DNA of 17,546 nt from Pedobacter sp. UBA2067 (GTDB lineage: Bacteria; Bacteroidota; Bacteroidia; Sphingobacteriales; Sphingobacteriaceae), in contig DDAD01000130.1 of NCBI GenBank assembly GCA_002333205.1, forward strand, positions 52,662-70,207. The letters are read 5' to 3'. A program made the position numbers and the translations under genes. How positions within the stretch are numbered: position 1 is the stretch's first letter; the number at the start of each line of letters is the position of its first letter. The notes under the pieces are model-generated. The model did no database searches, had not been told where the DNA came from, and saw nothing but the letters and a program-made list of their open reading frames with translations. Positions 8,270 to 15,242 of this stretch are shown here, in pieces.

Positions 8270-8371
8270 ATTTGGTTAATTGAATGGTTAATTTTTCCGG
8301 CAATAAAAATAATACATTAACATCTACCGGGAATAGCGATTTGTGTTTAAGTTTACCATCAAACCAAATAT
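8268..8371. promoter_or_regulatory. Divergent intergenic region with mirrored AACCAAATAT motif
   Basis: ATATTTGGTT (8268-8277) and AACCAAATAT (8362-8371) are a perfect 10-base inverted repeat at the two ends of the NIPSNAP/VOC intergenic region. Each gene therefore has the same AACCAAAT string just upstream of its start codon. On the NIPSNAP side a related TTAACCATT copy lies directly upstream (complement of 8285-8293). Both promoters must lie in this stretch; I could not assign clear -33/-7 boxes. The mirrored motif may be an operator or a translation-initiation element. Confidence 0.4.
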
Positions 8372-8376
8372 TCTAA

Positions 8377-8850
8377 ATGATGAAAAAGTTTGCAGTCATT
8401 CTAACAATCGCAATAAGCACGCTGTTTTGTAAATCTATGAAAGCCCAGGAAAAAAATCAACCCGTTAGTGCCAGGTTAAACCATATTGCCGTATACGTAT
8501 CTGATCTTGAAAAAAGCGAAAAGTTTTATCACACCGTGTTTAACCTGGTAAAGATCGAGGAGCCTTTTAAGGATGGTAGACATGTGTGGTTTACGTTGGG
8601 CCCTGCTGGCGCATTACACCTGATCCAGGGACCTAATGCAAAAGCTACGCACGATAAAAATGAACACCTCTGTTTCAGCGTTCCTAATATCGACAACTTT
8701 ATTGCGGTGCTGAACAAACAGCAGATCGAATATTCCAACTGGCCAGGTACGGAAAAAGCACCAACTGTTCGGGTGGACGGGGTAAAGCAAGTGTATTTCC
8801 AGGATCCTGACGGCCATTGGCTGGAGGTGAATGACGATCAAGGCAAATAA
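8377..8850 (+). CDS. Secreted VOC-superfamily (glyoxalase/bleomycin-resistance fold) protein
   Basis: The product has 157 residues with a signal peptide (MMKKFAVILTIAISTLFCKSMKA, cleavage before Gln24). It may equally start at the second ATG, 8380. One VOC module of two beta-alpha-beta-beta-beta units follows: LNHIAVYVSDLEKSEKFY (34-51), LGPAGALHLIQG, EHLCFSVPNID and FQDPDGHWLEV. Candidate metal ligands are His36, His81, His97 and Glu150, matching the four VOC metal positions, with His where glyoxalase I has its first Glu. The reaction cannot be named: dioxygenase, isomerase, glyoxalase and drug-binding members all share the fold. Export to the periplasm is unusual for cytosolic glyoxalase I and argues against the methylglyoxal role. 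The SDR gene follows on the same strand after 75 bases and may be co-transcribed. Confidence 0.88.
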   Translation: MMKKFAVILTIAISTLFCKSMKAQEKNQPVSARLNHIAVYVSDLEKSEKFYHTVFNLVKIEEPFKDGRHVWFTLGPAGALHLIQGPNAKATHDKNEHLCFSVPNIDNFIAVLNKQQIEYSNWPGTEKAPTVRVDGVKQVYFQDPDGHWLEVNDDQGK

Positions 8851-8925
8851 GTTTAAACCATTAGAATAGCCCGATTGTAGATAGATACTCAGGGGCATGT
8901 CGCCCTGTGTATATCAACTATTCTT

Positions 8926-9669
8926 ATGGGAAATAATATTGAAGGAAAAGTGGTGATCATCACTGGCGCCAGCAGTGGTATTGGCGAAGCTGTAGCAAAA
9001 CATCTAACAGCACTGGGCGCGAAAGTTAGTCTTGGCGCACGCAGAAAAGAAAAACTGGACCAGATTGTACAGGACATTGAGCAGTCAGGTGGATCTGCCC
9101 GTGCTTTCATCACCGATGTAACCAAAAAGGAAGACCTTGATGCGCTGGTAAAAAATACCATCGAAGCCTTTGGCAGGGTTGATGTCATCTTTAACAATGC
9201 TGGTCTGATGCCGCTTTCACGCCTGGAAAACCTGCACTATGAAGAGTGGGAAAAGATGATTGACACCAACATCAAAGGGGTGTTATATGGTATTGGCGCA
9301 ATATTGCCGGTATTCAAGGAACAAAAAAGCGGACACTTCATCAATGTATCTTCTGTTGCCGGTCACCGCGTAGGTCCAGGTGCTGCCGTTTATTCGGCCA
9401 CGAAGTTTGCCGTTAGAGCGATTTCAGAGGGGTTAAGACAAGAGGTGAAACCTTATAACATCCGCACAACGATCATTTCTCCAGGAGCGATTAAAACGGA
9501 ATTGCCCGACACCATTACAGATCAAAAGATCAAAGAAGTAATGCAGCCTGTGTTAGATATTGCAATATCGCCAGAATCCATTGCAAGGGCAGTCGCTTAT
9601 GTCATTGAGCAGCCTGAAGAGTTCGACGTAAATGAAATCATTCTGCGTCCGACCGCTCAGGCGAACTAG
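8926..9669 (+). CDS. Short-chain dehydrogenase/reductase (classical SDR)
   Basis: This is a 247-residue classical SDR of full length. The Rossmann signature TGASSGIG is at 13-20, NNAG at 90-93, the structural Asn at 115 (DTNIKG), and the catalytic set is Ser143, Tyr156 and Lys160 (YSATK). Two Arg residues (39-40) at the end of strand 2 favour NADPH over NADH. ISPGAIKTEL (185-194) is the usual substrate-loop start. The C-terminus (VNEIILRPTAQ) is close to the serine 3-dehydrogenase/YdfG-like and clavaldehyde-type SDR group, so a small hydroxy- or keto-substrate is plausible, but the substrate is not readable. It is cytoplasmic. The gene may share a transcript with the upstream VOC gene, and it converges on the ion channel gene with only three bases between the stop codons. 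Confidence 0.93.
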   Translation: MGNNIEGKVVIITGASSGIGEAVAKHLTALGAKVSLGARRKEKLDQIVQDIEQSGGSARAFITDVTKKEDLDALVKNTIEAFGRVDVIFNNAGLMPLSRLENLHYEEWEKMIDTNIKGVLYGIGAILPVFKEQKSGHFINVSSVAGHRVGPGAAVYSATKFAVRAISEGLRQEVKPYNIRTTIISPGAIKTELPDTITDQKIKEVMQPVLDIAISPESIARAVAYVIEQPEEFDVNEIILRPTAQAN

Positions 9670-9672
9670 GCT

Positions 9673-10533
9673 TTAAAGAGGTCTATGCGGTGTATGATGG
9701 GCTTCCGCGTTGGTCTGGATCTGTTTTAAATTCACCCCGCAATTGGAACAGAAATTTGCTTCCGAATCATAAATCGGTGCCCTGCATGCAGGGCACCTTT
9801 TTTTTGCCAGCTCGGTAGCTTTTGCCATCTCGACAGACACAATCCCGGTCGGTACAGCAATAATTCCGTAACCCATAATCATCAGGATACTGGCAAAGAA
9901 CTGCCCTAAGGGGCTTTGTGGCGAAACATCGCCATAACCTACCGTGGTAATCGTCACAATGGCCCAGTAAATGGAAATGGGTATATTCTCAAAACCATTA
10001 TTTGGTCCTTCAATAAGGTACATGATGGTGCCCATGATAATCACCAGGGTGAGTACCGTAGCTAGAAATACCACAATTTTGTACATGGAATTCTGCAGCG
10101 CCTGCTTCAGTATATTGCCTTCCGAAAGAAATCTGCTTAATTTCAGGATCCGGAATACCCTTAGCAATCTGAATGCGCGGACAACAACAAGAAATTGTGT
10201 TCCGGTTATAAAAAAGCTGAGATACGTTGGTAGAAAAGCCACTAAATCTATTAATCCGTAAAAGCTGAAAATATATTGCTTAGGTCGATTAATGGCATAG
10301 ATCCTTAAGGCATACTCTATCGTGAAAAAGATGGTGCAGGTCCATTCGATGATGTGGATGTACGTCAGGTAATCTCTCCGGAAAGTTGCCACGCTCTCCA
10401 ATGCAACTGAAAAGATACTGAGCAGGATCAAAAACAGCAGGGTCAGGTCAAACAGCTTCCCTGCCGGCGTATCTGACCTGAAAATAATGATGTATATCTT
10501 TTTCCTTAACAGATCATTATTTCTTTCCGGCAT
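9673..10533 (-). CDS. Voltage-gated-type potassium channel with C-terminal zinc ribbon
   Basis: The 286-residue protein has the six-segment ion-transport layout: S1 ~30-50, S2 ~60-80, S3 ~90-108, an S4 voltage-sensor helix with basic residues every third position (Arg119, 122, 125, 128, Lys131, Arg134), S5 ~150-173, pore helix, and S6 ~210-232. The selectivity filter TVGYGD (197-202) is that of K+ channels. Beyond S6 a short linker leads to a zinc ribbon (CPAC at 247-250, CSNC at 262-265) in place of the usual RCK or cyclic-nucleotide domain, and a His-containing tail. It would conduct K+ across the inner membrane in response to voltage. The ribbon may serve assembly or sensing, which is my inference. 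The gene is a lone unit, divergent from the NfeD gene. Confidence 0.92.
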   Translation of the reverse strand: MPERNNDLLRKKIYIIIFRSDTPAGKLFDLTLLFLILLSIFSVALESVATFRRDYLTYIHIIEWTCTIFFTIEYALRIYAINRPKQYIFSFYGLIDLVAFLPTYLSFFITGTQFLVVVRAFRLLRVFRILKLSRFLSEGNILKQALQNSMYKIVVFLATVLTLVIIMGTIMYLIEGPNNGFENIPISIYWAIVTITTVGYGDVSPQSPLGQFFASILMIMGYGIIAVPTGIVSVEMAKATELAKKRCPACRAPIYDSEANFCSNCGVNLKQIQTNAEAHHTPHRPL

Positions 10534-10692
10534 CTTTTTAGTTTTTACGGTATACAGGGGTTTTAGGGCCCTCCAAAGTTCATTTTTACGCTTAAATTAC
10601 TTATATTTAGAGAAAGTGCCTGGGGGTATATTGCTAAATAATTATCCCCTTGAAGAAATGGCGCTTTCAAAACTAAGTAAGCTAATTGTTAT

Positions 10693-11142
10693 ATGGAAAG
10701 TTTTTTAAATAACGCAGTAATTTGGTTTGGTCTTGGCCTGGCGCTCTTTTTACTGGAGTTTCTACTACCAGGCTTCATCCTGTTCTTCTTTGGCCTGGGT
10801 GCATGGATTGTCGCCGTAGCAACTTTCTTCTTCGATATTTCTTTAAATACCCAACTCATTGTTTTTCTTGTAAGTTCCATCGTTTCCGTGCTGCTTTTCC
10901 GCAACTGGGTAAAACGTAGGTTCGGTATGGGACAAACAGTGGCAAGCATGCTTCCTGATGAGTTCGTCGGTAAAATTGCGGTAGCAGAAACCATGATTCT
11001 TCCTGGTAAAAAGGGACGTGTAGAGTTTAGGGGTACCGAATGGGATGCCTGTTCCGAAGAAACCATCTCACCCGGCGAAAACGTGATCATCACCCGAATA
11101 GACAGTATCTTATTATATGTAAAACCAACTAGAGCAATATGA
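10693..11142 (+). CDS. Short NfeD-family membrane protein (slipin partner)
   Basis: This 149-residue protein is the short NfeD form without a ClpP-like protease domain. Three membrane segments lie at ~9-27, ~29-47 and ~53-69, followed by a cytosolic OB-fold domain (~88-149) with the family pattern VGKIAVAET, GRVEFRGTEWDA and ISPGENVIIT. NfeD proteins pair with stomatin/slipin SPFH proteins and are thought to help organise or regulate them. Here the slipin gene follows with an ATGA overlap (start at 11139, stop at 11140-11142), so translation is probably coupled. The ATG at 10693 gives the full first helix. The 159 bases upstream are shared with the divergent ion channel gene; TATATTTA at 10602-10609 is a possible weak -7 box. 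Confidence 0.9.
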   Translation: MESFLNNAVIWFGLGLALFLLEFLLPGFILFFFGLGAWIVAVATFFFDISLNTQLIVFLVSSIVSVLLFRNWVKRRFGMGQTVASMLPDEFVGKIAVAETMILPGKKGRVEFRGTEWDACSEETISPGENVIITRIDSILLYVKPTRAI

Positions 11143-12086
11143 CGTCATCCACCATTATTCTGATCTTCCTCGCACTATTCGTGCTCGTGGCCTTTTTGTC
11201 CACCTTTAAAGTTGTGCCGCAACGTACCGTATTCATTGTAGAACGCCTGGGTAAATACAGCCGCTCATTAGAAGCCGGCTTCCACATTCTGATCCCATTT
11301 ATAGATAAAATTGCCTACAAGCAGAACCTGAAAGAACAGGCGATCGATGTGGCGCCGCAAATCTGTATCACTAAAGACAATATCGCTGTCGAAGTGGATG
11401 GTGTGTTGTACTTGCAGGTAGTAGACCCGCAGAAAGCATCTTATGGCATTGATAACTATCGTTTTGCGGTGATTCAGATTTCCCAAACCACCATGAGAAG
11501 TGTGATCGGTAGAATGGAGCTGGATAAAACCTTTGAAGAGAGAGAAACCGTAAACGGCGCCATCGTGAGCGCAGTAGATAAGGCGAGTGATCCATGGGGC
11601 ATCAAGGTATCCCGCTATGAGGTAAAAAACATCTCGCCACCACAAAGTATCCGCGATGCGATGGAGAAGCAGATGCGTGCAGAGCGTGAAAAACGCGCCT
11701 TGATCGCCGAATCTGAAGGTGATAAACAAGCGAAGATCAACCGTGCTGAAGGGGACAAGCAGGAGATGATTGCACGTTCTGAAGGTGAAAAACAGCGTAA
11801 GATCAACGAAGCAAGCGGTCTTGCTGCGGAAATCGAGATGGTTGCTGTAGCAACTGCCATCGGTATAAAGGAGATTGCAGCTGCGATAAATCAGGAAGGT
11901 GGCATGAATGCCGTGAACCTGCGTATTGCAGAGCAATACTTGAATGAGTTTGGTAAACTGGCGAAAACCAATAACACGATGATTGTACCGGCAGACCTGT
12001 CCGATATTGCAGGTGTCGTATCCAGCGTAACATCGGTTTTAAACAGAACCAATTTGCCACCTGTTAAACCTGTGCATGTTAGCTAA
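11139..12086 (+). CDS. SPFH/band-7 protein of the slipin (paraslipin) type
   Basis: The 315-residue product begins with one membrane helix (~5-21). The SPFH domain (~22-175) has the typical VPQRTVFIVERLGKY, FIDKIAYKQNLKEQ, VDGVLYLQVVDPQKASYGI and MRSVIGRMELD stretches. A charged coiled-coil region follows (~176-235) with three exact 11-residue repeats of pattern x(S/A)EG(D/E)KQxxI(N/A) at 191-223, then an Ala-rich segment and a C-terminal tail. Such proteins form large oligomeric cages on the inner membrane linked to membrane microdomains and protein quality control. The overlapping NfeD gene is the standard partner. The unit ends in a strong hairpin terminator. Confidence 0.95.
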   Translation: MTSSTIILIFLALFVLVAFLSTFKVVPQRTVFIVERLGKYSRSLEAGFHILIPFIDKIAYKQNLKEQAIDVAPQICITKDNIAVEVDGVLYLQVVDPQKASYGIDNYRFAVIQISQTTMRSVIGRMELDKTFEERETVNGAIVSAVDKASDPWGIKVSRYEVKNISPPQSIRDAMEKQMRAEREKRALIAESEGDKQAKINRAEGDKQEMIARSEGEKQRKINEASGLAAEIEMVAVATAIGIKEIAAAINQEGGMNAVNLRIAEQYLNEFGKLAKTNNTMIVPADLSDIAGVVSSVTSVLNRTNLPPVKPVHVS

Positions 12087-12110
12087 GTATTGATTAGCGT
12101 AAGCGACTTA

Positions 12111-12153
12111 TATAAAAAAAGGGAAATACAGCATGTATTTCCCTTTTTTTATA
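12111..12153. terminator. Bidirectional intrinsic terminator between slipin and OmpA-lipoprotein genes
   Basis: GGGAAATACA (12121-12130) pairs perfectly with TGTATTTCCC (12134-12143) across a 3-base loop, extended by seven A and seven T residues and a TAT/ATA outer step. That gives a 20-bp perfect stem with T runs on both strands. It ends the NfeD-slipin operon and, on the other strand, the OmpA lipoprotein gene. Confidence 0.93.
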
Positions 12154-12175
12154 GCTTTAAAGCACTTGGCCTATA

Positions 12176-12709
12176 TTATTGAACAACTTTAATTTCAACA
12201 CGACGGTTCAAAGCTCTGCCTTCTTCGTTTGTATTTGATGATACTGGTTTTGCTTCACCAAATCCTTTTACGCTAAAATTATCTGCACTGAAGCCAGCGT
12301 TTACCAGATAAGATTTCACAGAGTTTGCTCTGTCGATAGAAAGTGACATGTTGTGTGCCGGAGAACCTTCAGCAGAAGAGTGACCATTCAATTCAAACTT
12401 AACAGAAGTATCTTTCTTCATTTCCGCAACTGCCTTGTCCAGGATAGCAAATGAAGAGGTTTTAAGCACTGCAGAGTTAAATTCGAACAAGATGTTTTCA
12501 AAGTTATAATCAGGCTTTGCAACTGGCTCTTCTTTCTGTGGCTCAGGTGCTCTTTGTGGCTCTGGTTCAGTTTTGGTTACCGCTGTGTTTTCTGTCTTAA
12601 CCACCGGTGCAGGGGTTTTTGCAACAATTTTCTTCGCTTTACACGAGTACATGGTTAGTGTTAAGATGCCCAGCGCAACTGGCAAAAAGTACATTCTTAA
12701 TTTGTTCAT
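12176..12709 (-). CDS. OmpA-family peptidoglycan-binding lipoprotein (Pal-like)
   Basis: The 177-residue product has a lipoprotein signal ending at Cys23 (TMYSC), a Lys/Pro/Glu-rich flexible linker (~30-65) and an OmpA C-terminal domain (~68-177). Domain landmarks are ILFEFNSAVL (73-82), LNGHSSAEGS (107-116), MSLSIDRANSVKSYL (121-135; Arg127 is the usual diaminopimelate-contacting position), FGEAKP and LNRRVEIKVV. The Asp of the usual GHTD motif is replaced by Ser112, as is common in GHSS-type Bacteroidota members. The protein should tether the outer membrane to peptidoglycan. It lacks a beta-barrel. It is transcribed alone, with its own promoter and a hairpin in the leader, and may be abundant. 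Confidence 0.94.
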   Translation of the reverse strand: MNKLRMYFLPVALGILTLTMYSCKAKKIVAKTPAPVVKTENTAVTKTEPEPQRAPEPQKEEPVAKPDYNFENILFEFNSAVLKTSSFAILDKAVAEMKKDTSVKFELNGHSSAEGSPAHNMSLSIDRANSVKSYLVNAGFSADNFSVKGFGEAKPVSSNTNEEGRALNRRVEIKVVQ

Positions 12710-12731
12710 AAGATTTTATTGGTTCTAAATT

Positions 12732-12747
12732 GCTAAGCGATCTTAGC
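12732..12747 (-). promoter_or_regulatory. Hairpin in the leader of the OmpA-lipoprotein gene
   Basis: GCTAAG (12732-12737) and CTTAGC (12742-12747) form a perfect 6-bp stem with a 4-base loop, 22 bases upstream of the start codon on the minus strand. If the promoter at 12765-12795 is right, it lies near the 5' end of the mRNA, where it could stabilise the transcript or act as a regulator site. Confidence 0.4.
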
Positions 12748-12764
12748 GGTTATCATTTGTGGCT

Positions 12765-12795
12765 TAAATGTAAAAGAATATAATAAATAACGCAA
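12765..12795 (-). promoter_or_regulatory. Candidate Bacteroidota promoter for the OmpA-lipoprotein gene
   Basis: On the minus strand TTG (complement of 12793-12795) is followed after 20 bases by TACATTTA (complement of 12765-12772). This fits the -33 TTG / -7 TAnnTTTG pattern of Bacteroidota sigma-ABfr promoters with one mismatch. It would give a leader of roughly 45-50 bases. Confidence 0.5.
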
Positions 12796-12853
12796 TAATT
12801 CTTGTAAACGTGTGTATAATGTCAGTACCCAAATTTTAACTATCTTCCGCCAT

Positions 12854-12861
12854 TAATTTTG
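12854..12861 (+). promoter_or_regulatory. TAnnTTTG box just ahead of the TPK-like gene
   Basis: TAATTTTG matches the Bacteroidota -7 consensus exactly and ends only four bases before the ATG at 12866. If used, the mRNA would be nearly leaderless. No good -33 TTG lies at the expected distance, so the match may be chance in A/T-rich DNA. Confidence 0.3.
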
Positions 12862-12865
12862 TTTT

Positions 12866-13438
12866 ATGTCATCACATCATATCATCAGAGAAAAGCAGGA
12901 ACCTGCATTATATATTCACCAGCTGGGTGATTTCAATGAAGAATACCTCGGACAATTGTTAGAGTGGAGCCCAACCTTAATCGTGAATTCCACGGAATAC
13001 GAAAAAGTTATCAGCCTGGGGTTAAAGGTTGATGTTGTATTGAATCCTTCTACCAGACAGGAATACCAGGAAAATACCCGCCTCATCGAAAAGATGAAAG
13101 CAGATATATTGGAGGTGCTCGACTTCCTGATCGAAGAAGGCTACCAGGCGGTTAATATCATTGACCAGGATGGACAGTTGCCAGACCTTATCGACTACTT
13201 CCCACAGATCAACATCGTGATATTTACAACAAATACTAAAAACTATGCAATAAAATCAGGGTTTAAAGTGTGGAAGCCTAAAGGGACGGAGTTTCAGATC
13301 CCCCTTACCAATTACTTCGAGACCACCAATTTGCTCCCGAATGAAAAGGAGCGCTTTGAAGTAATCAAGGACGGTTTCGTTGAATTTACATTTGCTGGTA
13401 CTTATTTGTTTGTGAGGGAATACTATGATCCTACTTAA
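12866..13438 (+). CDS. Thiamine-pyrophosphokinase-like protein with apparently degenerate active site
   Basis: The 190-residue product starts MSSHHIIREKQEPALYI and continues LGQLLEWSPTLIV, which I recall as the start of Bacteroidota proteins annotated as thiamine pyrophosphokinase (TPK). The order of elements fits the TPK fold: strand, helix, GLKVDVVL (52-59), a helix with KAD...LEVLDFLIEEGY (78-93), VNIID, then a C-terminal beta-rich region. The residues TPK needs are not visible: LNPST (59-63) stands where a GDFDS metal/nucleotide motif is expected, and QDGQLPDLID (101-110) where a GxRxDH-type motif would be. Only Asp80 of the acidic pair region seems kept. It may be a non-catalytic paralogue with a binding role. 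The GNAT gene overlaps its end by 14 bases. Family link is moderate; loss of activity is inference. Confidence 0.65.
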   Translation: MSSHHIIREKQEPALYIHQLGDFNEEYLGQLLEWSPTLIVNSTEYEKVISLGLKVDVVLNPSTRQEYQENTRLIEKMKADILEVLDFLIEEGYQAVNIIDQDGQLPDLIDYFPQINIVIFTTNTKNYAIKSGFKVWKPKGTEFQIPLTNYFETTNLLPNEKERFEVIKDGFVEFTFAGTYLFVREYYDPT

Positions 13439-13922
13439 GAAAGCGACAGAAACTGATCTGCCAACCATACAGGAGATTGCAAAAGTAACCTGGGGGCCAA
13501 CATACACTCACATTATTGGTCAGGAACAGGTTGATTACATGTTAGACAAGATGTACAATCTGCCCGCATTGCAGGAACAACTGGCGCAAGGGCATCAGTT
13601 CTTTATTGCACGGCAGGGTTCTAAAGATCTAGGCTTTGCTGCTTATTCCAGGGATGAAGGCGATACTTTCCATCTGCATAAGCTGTATGTCTTACCAGAA
13701 GCACACGGCCAGGGTGTAGGTAAATTCCTGATGAATGAAGTCGTAAATAAGGTGCGTAGCGCAGGCGGCAGATACCTGCGTTTAAACGTGAACCGATACA
13801 ATAAAGCCAAGGACTTTTATGAAAGTTCGGGCTTCAAAATCAAAGAATCCGTTGACAATGAGATTGGCAACGGATTCTATATGAATGATTATATTATGGA
13901 AAAGACTATCGAGCCAGCTTAG
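13425..13922 (+). CDS. GNAT-family N-acetyltransferase
   Basis: This 165-residue protein is a complete single GNAT domain. Motif A is clear: LHKLYVLPEAHGQGVGKFLM (84-103), whose HGQGVG loop (94-99) binds the acetyl-CoA pyrophosphate. Motif B follows with LRLNVNRYNKAKDFYESSGF (118-137), a typical helix-strand arrangement in which Asn126, Ala128 and Phe131-Tyr132 line the CoA site. The start ATG lies inside the end of the TPK-like gene in another frame (13425-13438), indicating translational coupling. The acceptor substrate cannot be told; small molecules or protein N-termini are both possible. Its 3' end overlaps the convergent M28 peptidase gene by 17 bases. Confidence 0.93.
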   Translation: MILLKKATETDLPTIQEIAKVTWGPTYTHIIGQEQVDYMLDKMYNLPALQEQLAQGHQFFIARQGSKDLGFAAYSRDEGDTFHLHKLYVLPEAHGQGVGKFLMNEVVNKVRSAGGRYLRLNVNRYNKAKDFYESSGFKIKESVDNEIGNGFYMNDYIMEKTIEPA

Positions 13923-15222
13923 GTATTCTGCTTGGTGTATCGGTGCCTTTAATAATGGTTATTGCGCTTTTTGCAATCGCTTTGATCGTAGAAAGGATGT
14001 TGTCGATATCCATAGAGCTGTACTCATCTTTCACCGAGTGGTATAATTTATCGGTATCAATCTGATCGGTACTGATCGTATGTGCCGGAACACCTAATGC
14101 TGCCAAAGTAGCGTTGTCGCTGCGGTAGAATAGGTTTTGTTGTGGATATGGGTCCGGGTGAAAGGTGAACTCGGTACCATCAAGGTTTTTCTGCAGGATT
14201 TTTCCGAAGTCAGATCTTTCATAACCCGTAATGAACGCTGCATTCTTGCCGAATTTACTTTCTTTACCGATCATTTCGATGTTAAACATGGCTACCACTT
14301 CATCAGGGTTCAACTGCTCCGAGAAATATCTGGCACCAAAACCACCGATCTCCTCTGCTGTAAATGCAACGAAGATTAAGGTGCGTTCATTGGTGTTTAG
14401 CTTTTTATAGTATTTCGCCAGCGCGATCATCGCGGTAGTACCAGAGGCATCATCGTCAGCACCATTGGCAATGCTATCGCCTTCAACAGCCTTCACAATG
14501 CCCAGGTGATCATAGTGGCCGGAAAATACAACCAGCTCCTGCGCTTTAGATTTACCAGGAATCATACCGGCAACGTTAAACAATGGCAGCTTAGAAACTT
14601 CATTTGTAACGTTCGCCTTGAACTGCGTTGCTACCGTATCACTTGTTAGCACGAATACCAATCCAGCTGCCTGCGCTGCCTGAAGATCTTTTTCGTCAAC
14701 CATGCTTCCACGCTTAAGCGCATCTTTCACACGATTGAAGTCTTTCTCCATCTTCGGATCTACCAAGACCAGTTGTTGCTTTTTACTTCTTGATAGCCCA
14801 CGGAACTGCGAGATAAAGTCTTTGGAAGCATCTAATTTCATCCAGCTTTCTGCAGCAGTATTGTCAAAGGTAAGTGACGCTGTAGTGCTGCCAGCAACCA
14901 GAATGTTCTCCGGGGCTACTGTAGTTCCATTGAGGTTTACTTCAATCGAAGCTGGTGCTACGCGGTATTTGAAGAAGCTTTGTCTGTATCCGCTTGCGCC
15001 TGTTAAAGGTTTTAAGCCGATGGCCTTGAATTCCTTTTCGATAAAGCTTGCTGCTTTATCTATACCCGGTGTGAAAGTGGCACGACCCTCCATTTCATCA
15101 CTGCTCAAGGTCTTTATCAGTCGGTCTACATAGTCTTTGGTAATGATTTTATTGATGTCCTGAGCATTGACCTGTCCGGTCAGGAGCAGAATTAGGAAAG
15201 CGTAAAAGAGTTTGTTCTTCAT
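13906..15222 (-). CDS. Secreted M28-family zinc metallopeptidase (aminopeptidase type) with PA-like insert
   Basis: The 438-residue product starts with a signal peptide (MKNKLFYAFLILLLTGQVNA, cleavage before Gln21). An N-terminal segment typical of the family (LSSDEMEGRATFTPG) follows, then a PA-like domain (~95-215) and the M28 catalytic domain. Zinc ligands by family pattern are His236 (SGHYDHLG), Asp257 (GADDDASG), Glu291 with general base Glu290 (TAEEIGGFGARYF), Glu316 (NIEMIG, where most members have Asp) and His395 (YHSVKDE). It would release N-terminal amino acids from peptides in the periplasm or outside the cell. It follows the DUF4407 gene by 20 bases on the same strand, so the two are likely co-transcribed. 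The only oddity is the conservative Asp-to-Glu change at the fourth ligand. Confidence 0.94.
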   Translation of the reverse strand: MKNKLFYAFLILLLTGQVNAQDINKIITKDYVDRLIKTLSSDEMEGRATFTPGIDKAASFIEKEFKAIGLKPLTGASGYRQSFFKYRVAPASIEVNLNGTTVAPENILVAGSTTASLTFDNTAAESWMKLDASKDFISQFRGLSRSKKQQLVLVDPKMEKDFNRVKDALKRGSMVDEKDLQAAQAAGLVFVLTSDTVATQFKANVTNEVSKLPLFNVAGMIPGKSKAQELVVFSGHYDHLGIVKAVEGDSIANGADDDASGTTAMIALAKYYKKLNTNERTLIFVAFTAEEIGGFGARYFSEQLNPDEVVAMFNIEMIGKESKFGKNAAFITGYERSDFGKILQKNLDGTEFTFHPDPYPQQNLFYRSDNATLAALGVPAHTISTDQIDTDKLYHSVKDEYSSMDIDNILSTIKAIAKSAITIIKGTDTPSRIPKLAR

Positions 15223-15242
15223 TATTTGTTTTTTGGGTCAAA

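Noticed and set aside
8890..8907. CAGGG...CCCTG hairpin between the VOC and SDR genes.
   Set aside because: Only five base pairs with an eight-base loop and no T run follows, so it is not a credible terminator; chance is likely.
11268..11936. Long open frame antisense to the slipin gene (222 codons).
   Set aside because: It lies wholly inside a well-supported gene, has no domain-like sequence and is Cys/Phe/His-rich as expected for a reverse-strand shadow.
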